Positions 48,475 through 60,849 of a stretch of 64,000 nucleotides of DNA are shown piece by piece. The translations under genes were made by a program, and so were the position numbers. Position 1 is the first letter of the stretch. Every line of letters starts with the position of its first letter. The stretch comes from Epiperipatus broadwayi (lineage: Eukaryota; Onychophora; Udeonychophora; Euonychophora; Peripatidae): the NCBI GenBank assembly GCA_028023455.1, contig JAQFVV010006841.1, positions 186,001 through 250,000 on the forward strand, in the 5' to 3' direction. The notes under the pieces were generated by a model. The model had not been told where the DNA came from, made no database searches, and saw only the letters and a list, made by a program, of their open reading frames with translations.

Positions 48475-49100
48475 TTTTACTAGAGAAGTGTGTTGTAAAA
48501 TCTGATGATCCTATTATGTATAAATTAGCTGGATTTAGAACATTTTAATTTAGAAACGATATTTTGTGTAAATTTCAAAGTGATAAATTATTTAATATTG
48601 AAATATATTTGAATTATGTATTGGAAATGGAATATAGTAGGAAAAATATTTTATTTACATTATCTAAATTTGCAAACAGATGGAGGAAGGAAAATATAAA
48701 AGAGAAAACATGGATTGCATTAACTTATATAAATAATATTGTGTGTAGTAGGATTTCATCAATAGGTTTCAGATCATTTTAATGTTGCTTTTAAAACTGG
48801 GTCACATACTGGTAGATTAATTATTAATAGTAAAGATGTTATAGATAAAGTCAATAAATCTTACATTATTTGTAAAGTGGTGTGACATTTCAGATCCAGT
48901 TATTGGTGAGAATTAATGTGCATTAAAAAAGAGAATTCATAAATATAAATTGTTATACAATAAATTGTGTTATTCTGTGGATACCTATAAATCTGTAGGT
49001 GCAGAATATACAGTGATTTGTAATGGTGACTTTTGCTTTGATAATATTTTTATTTCACATGTAAAAAATGACTTAAAGAAAAATCAAAAAAGCATATTTT
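48475..49100 (+). pseudogene. Penelope-like element relic (RT connector and GIY-YIG)
   Basis: Plus-strand frames give AGFRTF, then FRNDILCKFQSDKL, as in other PLE connectors. They continue with NVAFKT-HT and a GIY-YIG-like stretch in which SYIICKVV takes the GIY place and the YIG region is degraded, then KKRIHKYKLLYNKLC and DFCFDNIFISHVKNDLKK. It most resembles the relic at 4857-5740. The catalytic YxDD part is not present. Several stops and two shifts. Confidence 0.65.
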
Positions 49101-49111
49101 ATAAATGTGAT

Positions 49112-49200
49112 AATTAATCATTAAAAGCCAGTCAATACTTAGACAACCCCAATAACAATCAACAATTTCAACTGTTGTCAAGGCAACCTCCATGAAATAA
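49112..49200 (-). repeat. PLE-tail repeat
   Basis: The minus strand reads GGTTGCCTTGACAACAGTTG, then AAATTGTTGATTGTTATTGG and onward, shared with 29174-29395 and 51727-51872. It lies immediately downstream of the PLE relic at 48475-49100 but in the opposite orientation to its arms at 51.7 kb. Confidence 0.65.
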
Positions 49201-50704
49201 TGTAATTATGTAAATATACAAAATTTATGGATATGTTGTCCACTCACATATGAATGGTAGTGTTGTGTGATTTTGGTGAAATTTAAATATTAATGTTTAA
49301 CTACTACTCAAGATGGCATAATACTCAATTATTTATTTTATATAAGCATATTGAATTTTGTAGAGTATATTTCCGAGTATTTTGATTATTATATACATGT
49401 GTACGTTTTATTAAAGATTTTATAGAAGAACAAAACCAAGCCGAAGAAAAAAAATATTTTCAAACCATGAAGGCTTTTATATAATCCATTGCAGGGCAAA
49501 CATTTCTCCAATAATCTCTCATAGAGAAACGAACAAAGAGAAGGCAGTACACAATAGGGCTTGCTTATTGCCAAGTGACGAAAGTTTGAGTCAATTTCTA
49601 TTTACTGTCTAATAAAGTTAGCTGGGTCGGATATATGTTGTTTGAAAATGGGAAAAAAATCACAAGTCTATTTTAAAATTTCAAATTTATTCAACCCAAT
49701 AGATATAATTGATAAATGTGTGTGTATATATAAACCAATCAAATTAATTTATAGTGCTTATGATTTGAATTTCAGAATATCATAAGGTATCAACTATTGA
49801 AAAATATATCCAATCATCAAGTGACCTAAAAGCATAAAATACTGAATATTTTCACCAGATATAACAGCCCAACTTTTTATTTACATACCATGACTATGAT
49901 ATATTTGGTTTTAAAAACTTGAATGTAAACCACAATCAAACACCGCATATGATATTAAATCTTTTAATGCGACATAATCGAAATCTTATATTAGGGGAAG
50001 ATAACTTTTAGATCACTTTATAACATCTTATGGAATATTATAAATAAAATATAGTAATGTATATATGATATAATTTCTATGCTGGAGGAAATATTAACCA
50101 ATAAAATTAATTTGTTTTCTGTTTAAAGTCCATAATATTATAAGCTGTCAATTAGTAAAAAAATCAATCTCTTTTCATATAGTTGCATTTTTAAAACAAT
50201 CTCCAAACATCTGGGAAACTATGAACTTAACATGTCTAATGCTTCCAGCTAGAAACAATAGCCAAATTATCTTTTTAAATAGCATGATTACAAACAGTGA
50301 GTTTAAAGTTTCAATATATTAGCAATAAAAAAATCCATATATACAGTATTAAACCTTTTAATAAAACATTATAAAAATCTCTTAGTAGTTGGAGATAATT
50401 TCTGTCCACATTATAACAGTTAATATATTTTAAGGGTTATATATGTAATAAGTAATTACTATAATGAATAAAAATATGTAGCCAATCAAATTAATTCATA
50501 ATGTTCTTGACTAGAATTCAATAATATGAATAGTCTTGACAAGTGAAAAATATATGACTATCCCTCTTACTATGTATGTTTATTATATTGCATTAAAAAG
50601 TTTAATATCACATATATAATTGCACATATATTCAGTCTTCAAAACCAAACAGTTAGTAGTAACACTATTTAAATATAAAGTTGGGCTATTATTCTGGTGG
50701 AGAA
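49201..50704. other. AT-rich stretch, no feature seen
   Basis: No recognisable gene, RNA or terminal repeat. Confidence 0.5.
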
Positions 50705-50716
50705 ATTCAGATATTT

Positions 50717-50823
50717 TTTTTCTTTTCATGTGTCATAGATTGGCCGGGAAGCGAATCCGCTAACCTGGGACAACTGATTGTAAAGCAGCTGTGCTGACCA
50801 CTCGACCACCAACGTTTGACAAG
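50717..50823 (-). mobile_element. tRNA-derived SINE, copy 3
   Basis: Exact 12-bp duplication ATTCAGATATTT at 50705-50716 and 50824-50835. On the minus strand GTTGGTGGTCGAGTGGTCAGC (box A), CTGCTTTACAATCAG and GCGGATTCGCTTCC are followed by a short tail ending in A-rich sequence. It is the best-preserved copy of the family at 107 bp and is almost entirely tRNA-like. Confidence 0.9.
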
Positions 50824-50841
50824 ATTCAGATATTTAAGTCT

Positions 50842-51093
50842 TAAACCACCAAATATCACATAATCACCATTTCTTATGCTTGCTCATAACTGTTATTAAA
50901 ACAGGTAAAACTCTCCATACAGTAGTGCCACTCAGTGCAAGCCAGAGTAATCAGTGGATGCCAGAAGGCTTGTCTGGGAATATTGGATGAGTAGGCATTA
51001 AATAGAGATTTTATGCACAAGCCTTCTGGCATTCATTGATTACTCTGGCTTGCACTGAGTGGCACTACTATATGGAGAGTTTTGCCTGTTTTA
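50842..51093 (+). mobile_element. Foldback copy of the hammerhead repeat family
   Basis: Flanked by the exact 12-mer ATATTTAAGTCT (50830-50841, 51094-51105). The left arm (about 50893-50972) is the reverse complement of the family 3' half; the right arm (51018-51093) is the same half in plus orientation. The plus-strand part starts at GTC TGGGAATATTGG (50972 onward), that is, at the ribozyme cleavage site of copies A and C, and the ribozyme core itself is absent. Confidence 0.88.
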
Positions 51094-51105
51094 ATATTTA
51101 AGTCT

Positions 51106-51726
51106 CTGGCTCACATGATTATTGGAAATTGTTCTAGAAATGCATGTATAGTAGAAGAGATCAGTCTGATATTATTGGCTAATAATTTATATGATTCAAA
51201 TCAGGAACACTATGAATTAATTTAGTTACATTTTTTTACAGCATAGTAGTTAATTAATACAAAGATATTTCATAAAGTTTGATGTATAGTATTCATTAGC
51301 TGTTATAATATGGATAAAAATTATGTTCATTTATCCATTACAAGATGTTTATTATCTTTGCACTAAAAGAGTTTAATATCATATTATTAATGAATTTGAC
51401 TAAGAATTTACTTAAATTTTTAAAAGCAGATTGCGATCTTAGTATTTAAATGGAATGTTGAGCTATCACTCTGGGGAGAAGATAAAATGTTTTAATCCTC
51501 TAATTCAATTGATGATTGAAGTTGACTATGAATTGCATGTAAACTAAAAATGATTAATCTGATATTTTGTTGACAGGTTGATAACTGATAATATAGAGTT
51601 CCAGTCAGGAATACTATGAATTAATTTTACTGATTACATACTTCTATTCAGCATAGAACTAAATTATTACACATACATTCACATACATACATATGTATAT
51701 AATGTATATATTAAGTGTAATAATGT
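51106..51726. other. AT-rich spacer
   Basis: No feature recognised. Confidence 0.5.
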
Positions 51727-51872
51727 TCAAGGCTAAATAGGTTTGTAAATGGGATTCCACCTTTATTGTTAAAAGGAGATTGCCTTGATAACAGTTTGAA
51801 ATTATTGATTGTTGTTGATATTGGGATTATCTAAGTGTTGACTGGCTTTTAATGATGTATATATATTAATAA
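51727..51872 (+). repeat. PLE-tail repeat, unfolded copy
   Basis: Starts AATGTTCAAGGCTAAATAGG and contains GGGATTCCACC, CCTTGATAACAGTTTGA and GACTGGCTTTTAATGATG, all shared with the foldback at 29174-29395. Confidence 0.7.
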
Positions 51873-52649
51873 GTTTAAACAGCTGTAATTGTTTAAATAT
51901 TTTAATATTTAATGCTGTAGCACTTTAATCTCTATATAACATCAATAGATTGCATTTAGAAGAGGAATTCTTTTAAATGTAGAAAGAGTTTACATTTTAT
52001 TATTTTCATTGATTACTACCTATTAACATCTGATGATAATTTTTCTTACATGAAAATATATTATATATATATTGTACCAGTCAGAATTATATGTTCGTCT
52101 AACAAGAACTAGCATCTAAGCAAAAGTACCTAGAGTTCAATCATATGCGAGATACACAGGTCAGGAATACTCATGAACTCTGCCCTATTGCCCATCTCCC
52201 AATTCTATAACATTACGAACAACACTTCTGATGATAGCAAATAAAATTTTTAACAATTCCCATCCCAGAGCATCAGCAGAGACACAGGAGATCTAAAGAT
52301 TAACTAAAGGATGATGCAATATAATAACGGATGTGCATGCATAAATGAATTATCCAAAGAGTAAATTATTAAAGATGAATTTATTTATAACAATATTGAT
52401 AATGTAGTTAAATTTGTATAATAGCAAATGGATATAAAGGATTAAATATGCTATGAATTTGTTTATACATAATGAATACTCTATCTGGGTTTCACATACT
52501 ATTATTTGTGCATTCCATATTGGCCTTAGCAACATGACTTAAGGATTGATGGACGTGCGAATACCAACTATACATATTAATGAAAAACAGTAAATTAATC
52601 AAAACAATGCGGCTTAATATGCTAATTTAAGATATAAGATTTACAGGGC
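51873..52649. other. Unassigned stretch
   Basis: From about 52080 the sequence has fewer homopolymer runs than the rest of the window. No gene is recognised. Confidence 0.4.
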
Positions 52650-52785
52650 TTCTATTACTCACGCTATGATATTTAAATAACAAATAATCTAACGGATTCC
52701 AATAATTATATGTGGGATTCTATCATGAACGCTATGATAATTTAAACAGCAAATAATCTAACAAATTTTAATAATTATACATGGA
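52650..52785. repeat. 68-bp tandem duplication
   Basis: Units at 52650-52717 and 52718-52785 share TTCTAT, ACGCTATGATA and CAAATAATCTAAC with about 20 percent difference. Confidence 0.85.
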
Positions 52786-54380
52786 TTTTATAACAATTAT
52801 ATTAACTAGATTAATTATCTTGGAAATTATAAAATGTATTCAACATTTATGATTTACATTTGAATAGGAAAGAGCATAGTTATCTCTACATTCAGTCACA
52901 TGATCTGACTTTTATAGGCTTTATGAGAAGTTGATTCTCAACGTATTTACGGTGGTTTAACGAGAGGGTGGATAGCGCTAATAAGCTATAACACATGATA
53001 GGGCTAGCTAAATTTATATGATAACATGGAGGCTTGGGATGGCTTAAGAAATCATAGCATTATGACTTACAGATGAATAAGATATAGGAGGAAGTATAAA
53101 CAATAGCATGCGGACCGAATGATAACGCAAGGAAAGATGAGAAGCTTCATTAACTTGATAACGAAAATATATAAGCTCATCTGCACTTGTGACAGATGGC
53201 ATCTGAAGACATGGTTGGTAAGATACTATGGTTTCATGAATTCCAAATGTTAACCCATAATAGAGCCCACTGCAACCAAACACAACCTTTGGAGTTGGGG
53301 CCTCCACACTCCGCCGAGAAATGTGCTTTAATTATTCTGATAATGAATGAAAGTATGACAAAGCAACATTTTGATTTATGAACATTATCATCGAGATGCA
53401 TCGTGAAGGCTTTCAGGTCTGTATTAACACTGATTTATTATGGCCTTAGAGATTAAGTAAGCCTAGCGTAATGAAATGATAAGATATAAGTAATCCCAAA
53501 AGGGGCACACAACTTGCCTAAAAGATTATTTAGAATATCAATAATAAAAATAAAAATTAGGATTCCCTTCGTTAAATGCATTTCAATACATTTGAAAAAT
53601 TAGTTAACTAAATTATCATTAGATGGCGGGCTAATTATATACTGAATCACCAGCTAAAGGTAAGGATATGAACTTTAATTTATTCAATACTATATTTACT
53701 TAATACCAAATCAATAGCGTGAAATAATAGTTAATAATATATTTGAAATGATAATGGATAGCATGATATAAAATAATAAAAACAATTTAAGAATATTTTT
53801 CAACCGGGGAATTTCTATAATTTAGTAAGAAAACTTACATTTACGATTTAAAATTCCATAATGGTGGAATAGTAAATAGGATAAGGTTGATTCACCAGAT
53901 TGACTTAGTAGCATATTAAAAAGGGGTATGATTAACATATCAAATTAAAATTTGCCACATTTAAAAATAATAAGACAGTAAGAGTGAAAACCCAGCAATC
54001 GAGTTTAGAAAATCAAATAACAAAATTTATATATTAAAGCAAAAAGAGAAAGTCATTGTTTAAGCAGTTAATAATCGGCTTGGCATTACTGATTGGCAAA
54101 ATAAACAATTACATTTTAATGAAATAAAGACTACAAGATGGAAATATTACAAAGATATACTTTAGGTGAAATAACTTTACATAGTTAGAGGTGGAGTTTT
54201 ACAGCTTACGAATAAAAAAATATTTGGATGAAGTTTTTTTTTTAAGAGTTCATATTGCGGCTAGAATTACCTTTCTGTTGGATGAGTTGATGGCCATGTA
54301 CACATGTGTTGATTTCATTTTGGAGAAATATAATTAATTTGGCATGATTTTGGGAAAATAGTGGTTAACATCCTTTCCTA
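52786..54380. other. Unassigned stretch with mixed composition
   Basis: Short opposing open frames at 53044-53307 (minus) and 53196-53381 (plus) overlap and match nothing I recognise. They are recorded as unsupported. Confidence 0.35.
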
Positions 54381-54593
54381 GTGTATTTTACAGTTCATTT
54401 CAGCAGCATTCATGAGGCGATGGCTTATGAGTACATTAGCATGTGTAACAGTCAGATTCGTACACTCATGCAACAAAATTCAGAGCCCAAGCAAAATATA
54501 CCAAAGCTGACCGTATTGAGGTGGTTGAGACCTCTAATCCGACCAAACTCCAACTCATCTGCCAGTACTCCAAATTTAACACCTTATGAGTGA
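54381..54593 (+). other. Open frame of unknown origin (possible exon or element fragment)
   Basis: A frame without ATG at its upstream edge runs for 70 codons to a TGA. Its composition looks protein-like rather than AT-driven, for example LTVLRWLRPLIRPNSNSS and STPNLTPYE at the end. Acceptor-like sequences (TTTTACAG, TTTCAG) sit at 54386-54402. I do not recognise the protein. It could be a terminal exon, a fragment of an unknown element, or chance. Confidence 0.25.
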
Positions 54594-55363
54594 CATTCCT
54601 GGGCTACACTCAGTTCTCATTTAACCGCGAGCCGGCATAGAACAGGGAGAAACATGAGACTTAAGGTCATTACTAACTAACTAAATAAGTGATAATTATA
54701 ACACTAGACACTCTATTAATCTTATATACTTAGACATATACAAATAGCATATAAACTCATTAAGAAATTGGAGTAATGAAATGTGACATTTAAAAATACA
54801 CTGTGGATGGGATAAAAATATTATGGATTGGATAAGATACTGTGGTTTGGTTTGATTTAGAGGCTGAGCAAGAAAAATATACAACAGTTTATATTAAAAA
54901 AGATTTATTAAAACAATAACAAAATAGTCTAACAAAGAATATCATAATGGCAGGAATTGTACAATTTTCACGAGTATTTAAGGCAGGCAAGCATGTTGCA
55001 AGGATTGGAATTGTTACCAAGTACATCTGTTCTCTTTTAAACATACTACTTTACATGTGTTTGGGAGTGATAGAGGTCATGCCTAATTATTTAATATGCT
55101 CATTTTGTGAACTGGACTTGCTTAAGTTAGAATTTGATATTTTAGTAGAGATGACGATGAGTATATCCAGTTTTAAAGACTGTTATATATATTAATTAAC
55201 TGAGCAACTAAATCGACTCAGAATCATGCAGATTCAAATTGATAACTAGATTCAAACTTCAGTCTAAAGCTGAAAGATTAATTAATATGGGGAAAAGAAC
55301 TGGTTACCATTAGGTCCACATATATGCGCTATGGCGCTATAAAAAATATTAAACAATTAAACT
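54594..55363. other. Unassigned stretch
   Basis: No gene recognised. A GC-richer patch ACCGCGAGCCGGCATAG lies near 54624-54640. Confidence 0.35.
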
Positions 55364-55634
55364 TGCAGTGCGGGTGTGTGATTCTTCCGGAGTTTCAGCA
55401 TCAAATGCTCGGTTGCTCTGTGACCGACGGTTTGCTGCCATTGGTATGTGAAACAAAGTCCAGGAAGTCGGATTGGCTTTATGGAAAATAATCTGGGTCC
55501 TCACGCCCCCAGTTCTAATGAAGATAGCCTTAACCCGAACTAAATAAAGGGGCGGTTTGTTACCGTGAACCCTTGTCAGAGGCAGCAAAACGTAACACAT
55601 ATAAGTGTAATGTGTAAAAACACACCCGCAATGT
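55364..55634. repeat. GC-richer block bounded by inverted repeats
   Basis: Left TGCAGTGCGGGTGTGTG and right CACACCCGCAATG are inverted termini about 270 bp apart. The interior is roughly half G+C, far above the local background. No known terminal-repeat family is recognised. The block may be a non-autonomous DNA transposon. Confidence 0.5.
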
Positions 55635-56775
55635 ATATATATATAGCAATAAACATGCACATAATTAATTGCGCCTAAAACAGATAGCTTTTATCTGTCA
55701 AACTAATTCAAACAGTTCTTTAAAATTAGCAATAAAAGTATGCTAATAAAATGGGGTTAAACGATATGAAAATAATCTAATTAAGATTCTAAATCTGCAT
55801 ATAAATATTCTTAATTAAGGAGGGCAAGTATATTCGATGGGACTTAATACAAACATGAGCGAATATACTTTATCATCTCTAGGCAATATATATCCCCTTC
55901 CAACTAATAAATGTCAAAGGTTATGATATAAGATCGGTTAAGCAAATCTTAAAATACGATTCTACAATATATATATAATTATGATAATAACGAGTGGTTA
56001 GCGCATTCGTTTATTACCAATATTATAATTTCGAAACAATGATTTAATAAAATAAACAATGTTTTTTAAAATATCTAAGTGAAGATTAAAATTATCTTCT
56101 TTATAAATTACTTAGTTTCATTGTTTCGAAATCTGAGCATATTATCACATATCAACATAACAAAATGCATTTAAAATATCAAAATTATGGAAATTAGGCA
56201 GACTGTTAGTTAAAAAGAATTAAAGAAAATAAATTTCGGACATTTAATAAGTATAAAATAAAAAAAAAATATGAAATCTTTTAATTCATAAAAGATTTCA
56301 GCAGTTTAGAAAATTAAAGTAAGTGATTTTTTTTTCTTTTCTACATTATATACAAAGTCATAAATCGATAGTTTCTTTTATAAGAGGGTAAAATTGAAAT
56401 AGTTTTCATTATCAATTATATAGAACGTTCTTTTTTTAAAATGATATAAGAATTTATTAAAGTTCATACCGCAACTCCTTTTAAAATGATTTCCATCTCT
56501 CTCTGCTTCCTTGAGTGGACTTGAAGCGTATATCAATGATAGTGGTTAGAATGGGGCGTCTGACAGCGTCATGATCTCCAGTGGCCTTTCAGATAGGTTA
56601 AATTTTCTTCTTATTCTCCATGCAGATTAATTGAAAGTCTATTCAAAGATGTTTAGAGGATAGAGAGTCCATTCTGGCCTTCGGAGCCAGTAAATATATT
56701 GGTCTACTCGATCATTTTGGATTTTGGCTTCCTCAACAATTTTCGAAAAAATTGAACTAAAGAGTGAGCTTTTCA
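55635..56775. other. Unassigned stretch with one 105-bp hairpin
   Basis: ATTTCGAAACAATGA (56028-56042) and TCATTGTTTCGAAAT (56118-56132) are exact inverted ends of a small hairpin. A tRNA-like GAGTGGTTAGCGCATTCG lies at about 55992-56009 just upstream. The part from 56460 is less AT-rich and has short minus-strand frames of unknown meaning. Confidence 0.45.
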
Positions 56776-57265
56776 GAAAAATCTGCAATATTTATATTTC
56801 CCAGATCAAAAAGCCAGCGACCATCTATTTTTAAAATATCATTTAGACTTCTAAGTTTTTGCCTTAGGTCTCTTTTTTTTATTCTTATCTTTCTTATTTT
56901 GCTGTTTAAACTATCACTGGTTTGATCTGGAAAAGAAATTCATTACAATCGTAATGAATGAATTCCAGAACAAAGTCAATTACCCAGGGACTACACGATC
57001 TACCTGCAGTTTATTCTAACTAAAAATCTGTGATATCTATATTCCCAAGACAACAAACCAGTGACCATCGATTTTAAAGTACAATTCAAATTTTTTCTAA
57101 GTTTTACAGCAGTCTGCCTTTTTGATTCTAATCTCTCTTTTTCTTATCTTTTCGCCAAATTTATACTGCTTTGATCTGGGAAAAGAAATTCATTACAACT
57201 GAAATGAATGATCTCTAAAAATATGGTCAATAACCCAAGGACTATCTGAAACCACCTGCGAATTA
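56776..57265. repeat. Diverged 246-bp tandem duplication
   Basis: Unit 1 (56776-57021) and unit 2 (57022-57265) share AAAAATCTG start, GACCATC, TTTGATCTGG, AAAAGAAATTCATTACAA, a CAAT-ACCCA-GGACTA block and an ACCTGC end. Divergence is roughly a quarter of positions. On the minus strand both units have a KIDG-W stretch in one frame, a hint of former coding sequence. Confidence 0.85.
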
Positions 57266-58433
57266 TTAAATAGCAATCTTATTACCAACCTGTGAATTTC
57301 GCGTGATTTAATTTACTTAAGCTAAATTTATTAAAGGATATTTGGCCAACTTTCTAAACAAATAACCCTTATATAATATAATATAATATTTATGTAAATG
57401 CTGCAATACCCATACAAAAATCAATATCATTAACATTTACAGGTGCTGGTATGTGTGACAATAAACATATAATTGTCTGAATATATATAAAACTGAGACC
57501 ACATACACAACTGTATAAACGAATATATGGCTGTGTGGATATATACAACTGTATAAACATATATATACACAGCTGTGCAAAGGCACATAACTGAGTGGAT
57601 ACATACACATGTGTACTAAAGAGTGTTTAACACTGGCATAGATGTGTCTATGGAGACATAAAGGTGAAACAGATATAAAAGGACAGTAATATCTGTTTCA
57701 CATGGATCCGATCTTGGAGAGATCAGGGAAGCAAATTTTCTTTCTACTCATGATTCATGTTGAAATTTTGAGTGGCATGGATTCGTTCCACAACAACTTT
57801 TAGAAATCAAATGCAGAGTGTTTTAGCTAGAAAATGCAGCTGTATTTATACTCATTTTGACTGCCTCTAGTAATCCCCGATGTTCACTAACAGTCAACAG
57901 TGATGCCTCTAATTTTAAAATATGAATGAGATAAAATTCGAGAGAGCCGGTTTTAGTCTATTTCAAGCTGAAAATAGACCCGCAGGATAAATTTTAAATA
58001 ACGTGAATCTTCAAAATAAACTTATGTCAAACAAAAAAAATCTTTTCTGAATTTAAAATAAGGCACGTCTTTTGTTTACTAATTTTACTTACTCTCTTGA
58101 ACTTTCTCTCAAATAAAAATGCATGAATAAAAATATATACTTAATCTACGCACATTTAATAACAATATTATAAGGTTTATCTGTTACACACACACACACA
58201 TGCATGATTGTTTACCGTAATATAAATTTATACATTTTATAACTAAATTGATATTAAATGAGAACAAAGTTTAACAAAAAAATAAAACATTCACGTGCCT
58301 CTGTATACCTACACTCCCTAGTGATTTATTATTACACAGCTAAGTTCGAATCCCTGTTTGAAGGTTTCAAACATCACTAGACAGTGAAGCAAAATGTGTG
58401 CAACAGATTTGACTGCTTCAATATATATATATA
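57266..58433. other. Unassigned stretch with a short hairpin
   Basis: GTGAAACAGATAT (57664-57676) and ATATCTGTTTCAC (57689-57701) form a perfect hairpin with a 12-base loop. A box-B-like TAAGTTCGAATCCC at about 58341-58354 may be the remains of a tRNA-derived SINE. No gene is recognised. Confidence 0.45.
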
Positions 58434-58727
58434 GTAATCTTGTTGAAGGAAATTAATCTCCACACATGCTCTTATCAGATTAAATTTATATGCAATGACC
58501 TGTCAATAAATATTTAAAAAAGATGAGTGTAATCCTTAGGATTAACTGTGCTTAAATCAGGAATTGAATTTATTATGAATCTGATATTTCAACTGACTAA
58601 TTATTTGTATACATTTAGTTTATATATCACAGGGAAGAGAAAATTTCCCATTTTCTGGATCTGCAATTTTGAATTATATTAATAATAGTGCGTGTGTGAA
58701 GATTAATTTCTTTCTGCAAGATTACAA
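58434..58727. mobile_element. MITE with 37-bp terminal inverted repeats
   Basis: The left end AGTAATCTTGTTGAAGGAAA continues to CACACATGC. Its imperfect complement, GCGTGTGTGAAGATTAATTT and onward to GATTAC, is at the right end. The 294-bp element has no coding frame. The TA-rich flanks prevent calling the target duplication. Confidence 0.75.
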
Positions 58728-60635
58728 TTATATACATCACTAAATTATTTATTTACACCCATATGTATATCCAGAATATGCAAATACTATATAGAATAAA
58801 CATATTAGTAAAAATATATATTTCTCATGTTTTTAAATGAAACTTTATTCATCTATTGTATTCAAACACATTAACAATTTATAAATAAATTTTAAAGAAA
58901 AAATACTAGATGTTGCATAAGAATAAATTATGACATATTAGCATTATGACAAACTATTGTATAACAAACAGTATTTGTGCTTATTTTATTTGTGTGAAAT
59001 TACATCTTTGTCTGGACCACAAAAATTGAAATAAATTATATTTAATTATATTACATGTTTGTCTTAATATTATTGTCATAATTATATTATTTGTTTTAAA
59101 TTAAAATTTGCATCTTTTTATATTTTTATTTCTGGTCGGCAATTCATTGACTAGTTAGATTAGGAAACTCCTGGAACATTACTTTCAAATTAGCTATTGT
59201 AAATCAACAGATAGTAGATGATAATCTGGAATTCAATGTGGTTCTCACTTCTAATGTATATTAATTGTTCAAGTTTATGTTAATTAGCTCTGGTGTAGTA
59301 TAAATAGAGTGAATTAATGGATGAACATGCACTATATATATATACTTTAAAATATTTATGTAACCAGTTTTATAATTAAACTAGAAAAAATTTTTAAACA
59401 AAAAGTTGCATTTGAATACCAATTGCCTTATAATTTATATATAATAATTTTTTTTATGTAATGTCATTTTTGACGTGAATTTTCAACTCAAATCTTTATA
59501 TTTTCCAACTCTATACTTGATTTCTTTTTCACTTATTTGAATTGACAAAATGAAATATTAAATAGTATGTTTTTGACTATAGTGATTAATAAGGAAGTAT
59601 TAATTTTACCTCCACACCTTTTACTCATCTATTATTAAAAATTAGGTTTATGTCACTACTATTGAAATCTCAACTAATTTATTTTTCTAATATTGGATTT
59701 TGCCCCTTCTTCTTCCTTACCTTTGTTTGCATGCTCTATTTCATAATTAATTCTGACATGTCTGAAATTATTTTCATTTTCCCTATTTTCTAAGCTGTAG
59801 AATTGTTCCATTTATTATAAAATAAGTGAACTGTGGAATCAAACTTTTTTTTCACTCTTTCTTGATAATGTATTCTTGTTAAAATTAAAATAATAAGGAG
59901 GGAGTCAAGAGGCGAATTTTGTTTATGAATCACACAAATGCTCATTTTGTAATTTTCATAATGCTTTTGTTATATTGTTTTTAGATATTTTAAAATAAAA
60001 AAAATATATTCTTAAATTATATATATAAACTCTTTAGAGAAATTATTTTTGCATTTTTTTTTTTACATGAAATCTTGCGTAATTATTGAACACCAGATGG
60101 ACCTTTGAACTCTTTTCTATAGGTAACGGATATTTATTAAACGGAGGACAATGGAAAAGAGTTGAAAAAAATATATATTTAATAATTCATGAAATACCAA
60201 AACCTCACATTAGTTTTTCATTTTTTAAAAAATATTGTGTTATTTTAAAATTATCAAATTTGAAATATATATAGTTTTACAAATGAAAACCTTACTATAG
60301 AATTAAAAATTTTCTATGTTTAAATTTGTATTTAGTGAGAATCAACTTTTATTAGACGAAAAACGTAGGTGAAGCTTTTTTTAAATAAATTTTAGTTTGA
60401 TTTTATATATGTATACGCAAAATTTATTTAAGTAGGTAGCATATTTTGCATTTCTATAATTAAAGTTATATTAATTTAATTAAAGAGCATTAGTAATATG
60501 TTTGTGTGATATTTAAAGATCGTGTTATTTCATTTGTATCAGTATAGGGATATACATGTTCCTGCTTATCTGCTTTTGTATATAATGGCTTATTAATAAA
60601 GTTAAACGTTATATATATATATATATGAATGTATG
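58728..60635. other. AT-rich stretch, no feature seen
   Basis: No recognisable gene. A 62-codon frame at 60086-60274 has no support beyond being open. Confidence 0.5.
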
Positions 60636-60849
60636 CAGTGGTGGGTTTAAAATAATTTAATAACTGGTTCATTGCCCTAATGACTGATTTAAGTATTAAA
60701 AAAATGATAAAGCGAAAGGTGCAGTTAATACTTAAAATAAGAACAATAAAAGAGGTTCGCAAAACTAGATAATGTTATAAGAAAGAGTTTTAAAATATTA
60801 ATAAAAATATTAAATAATACCTGACAAATGACAATAAAACTTTTATTTA

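Noticed and set aside
53044-53381. Overlapping open frames on both strands
   Set aside because: They oppose each other, show no motif, and lengths are within chance for this composition.
55349-55660. Minus-strand frame across the GC-richer block
   Set aside because: The frame covers the inverted-repeat block and AT-rich ends; openness is more likely due to high G+C than to coding.
58300-58440. tRNA-derived SINE around a box-B-like sequence
   Set aside because: Only box B is convincing; box A, tail and target duplication were not found, so it is mentioned but not called.
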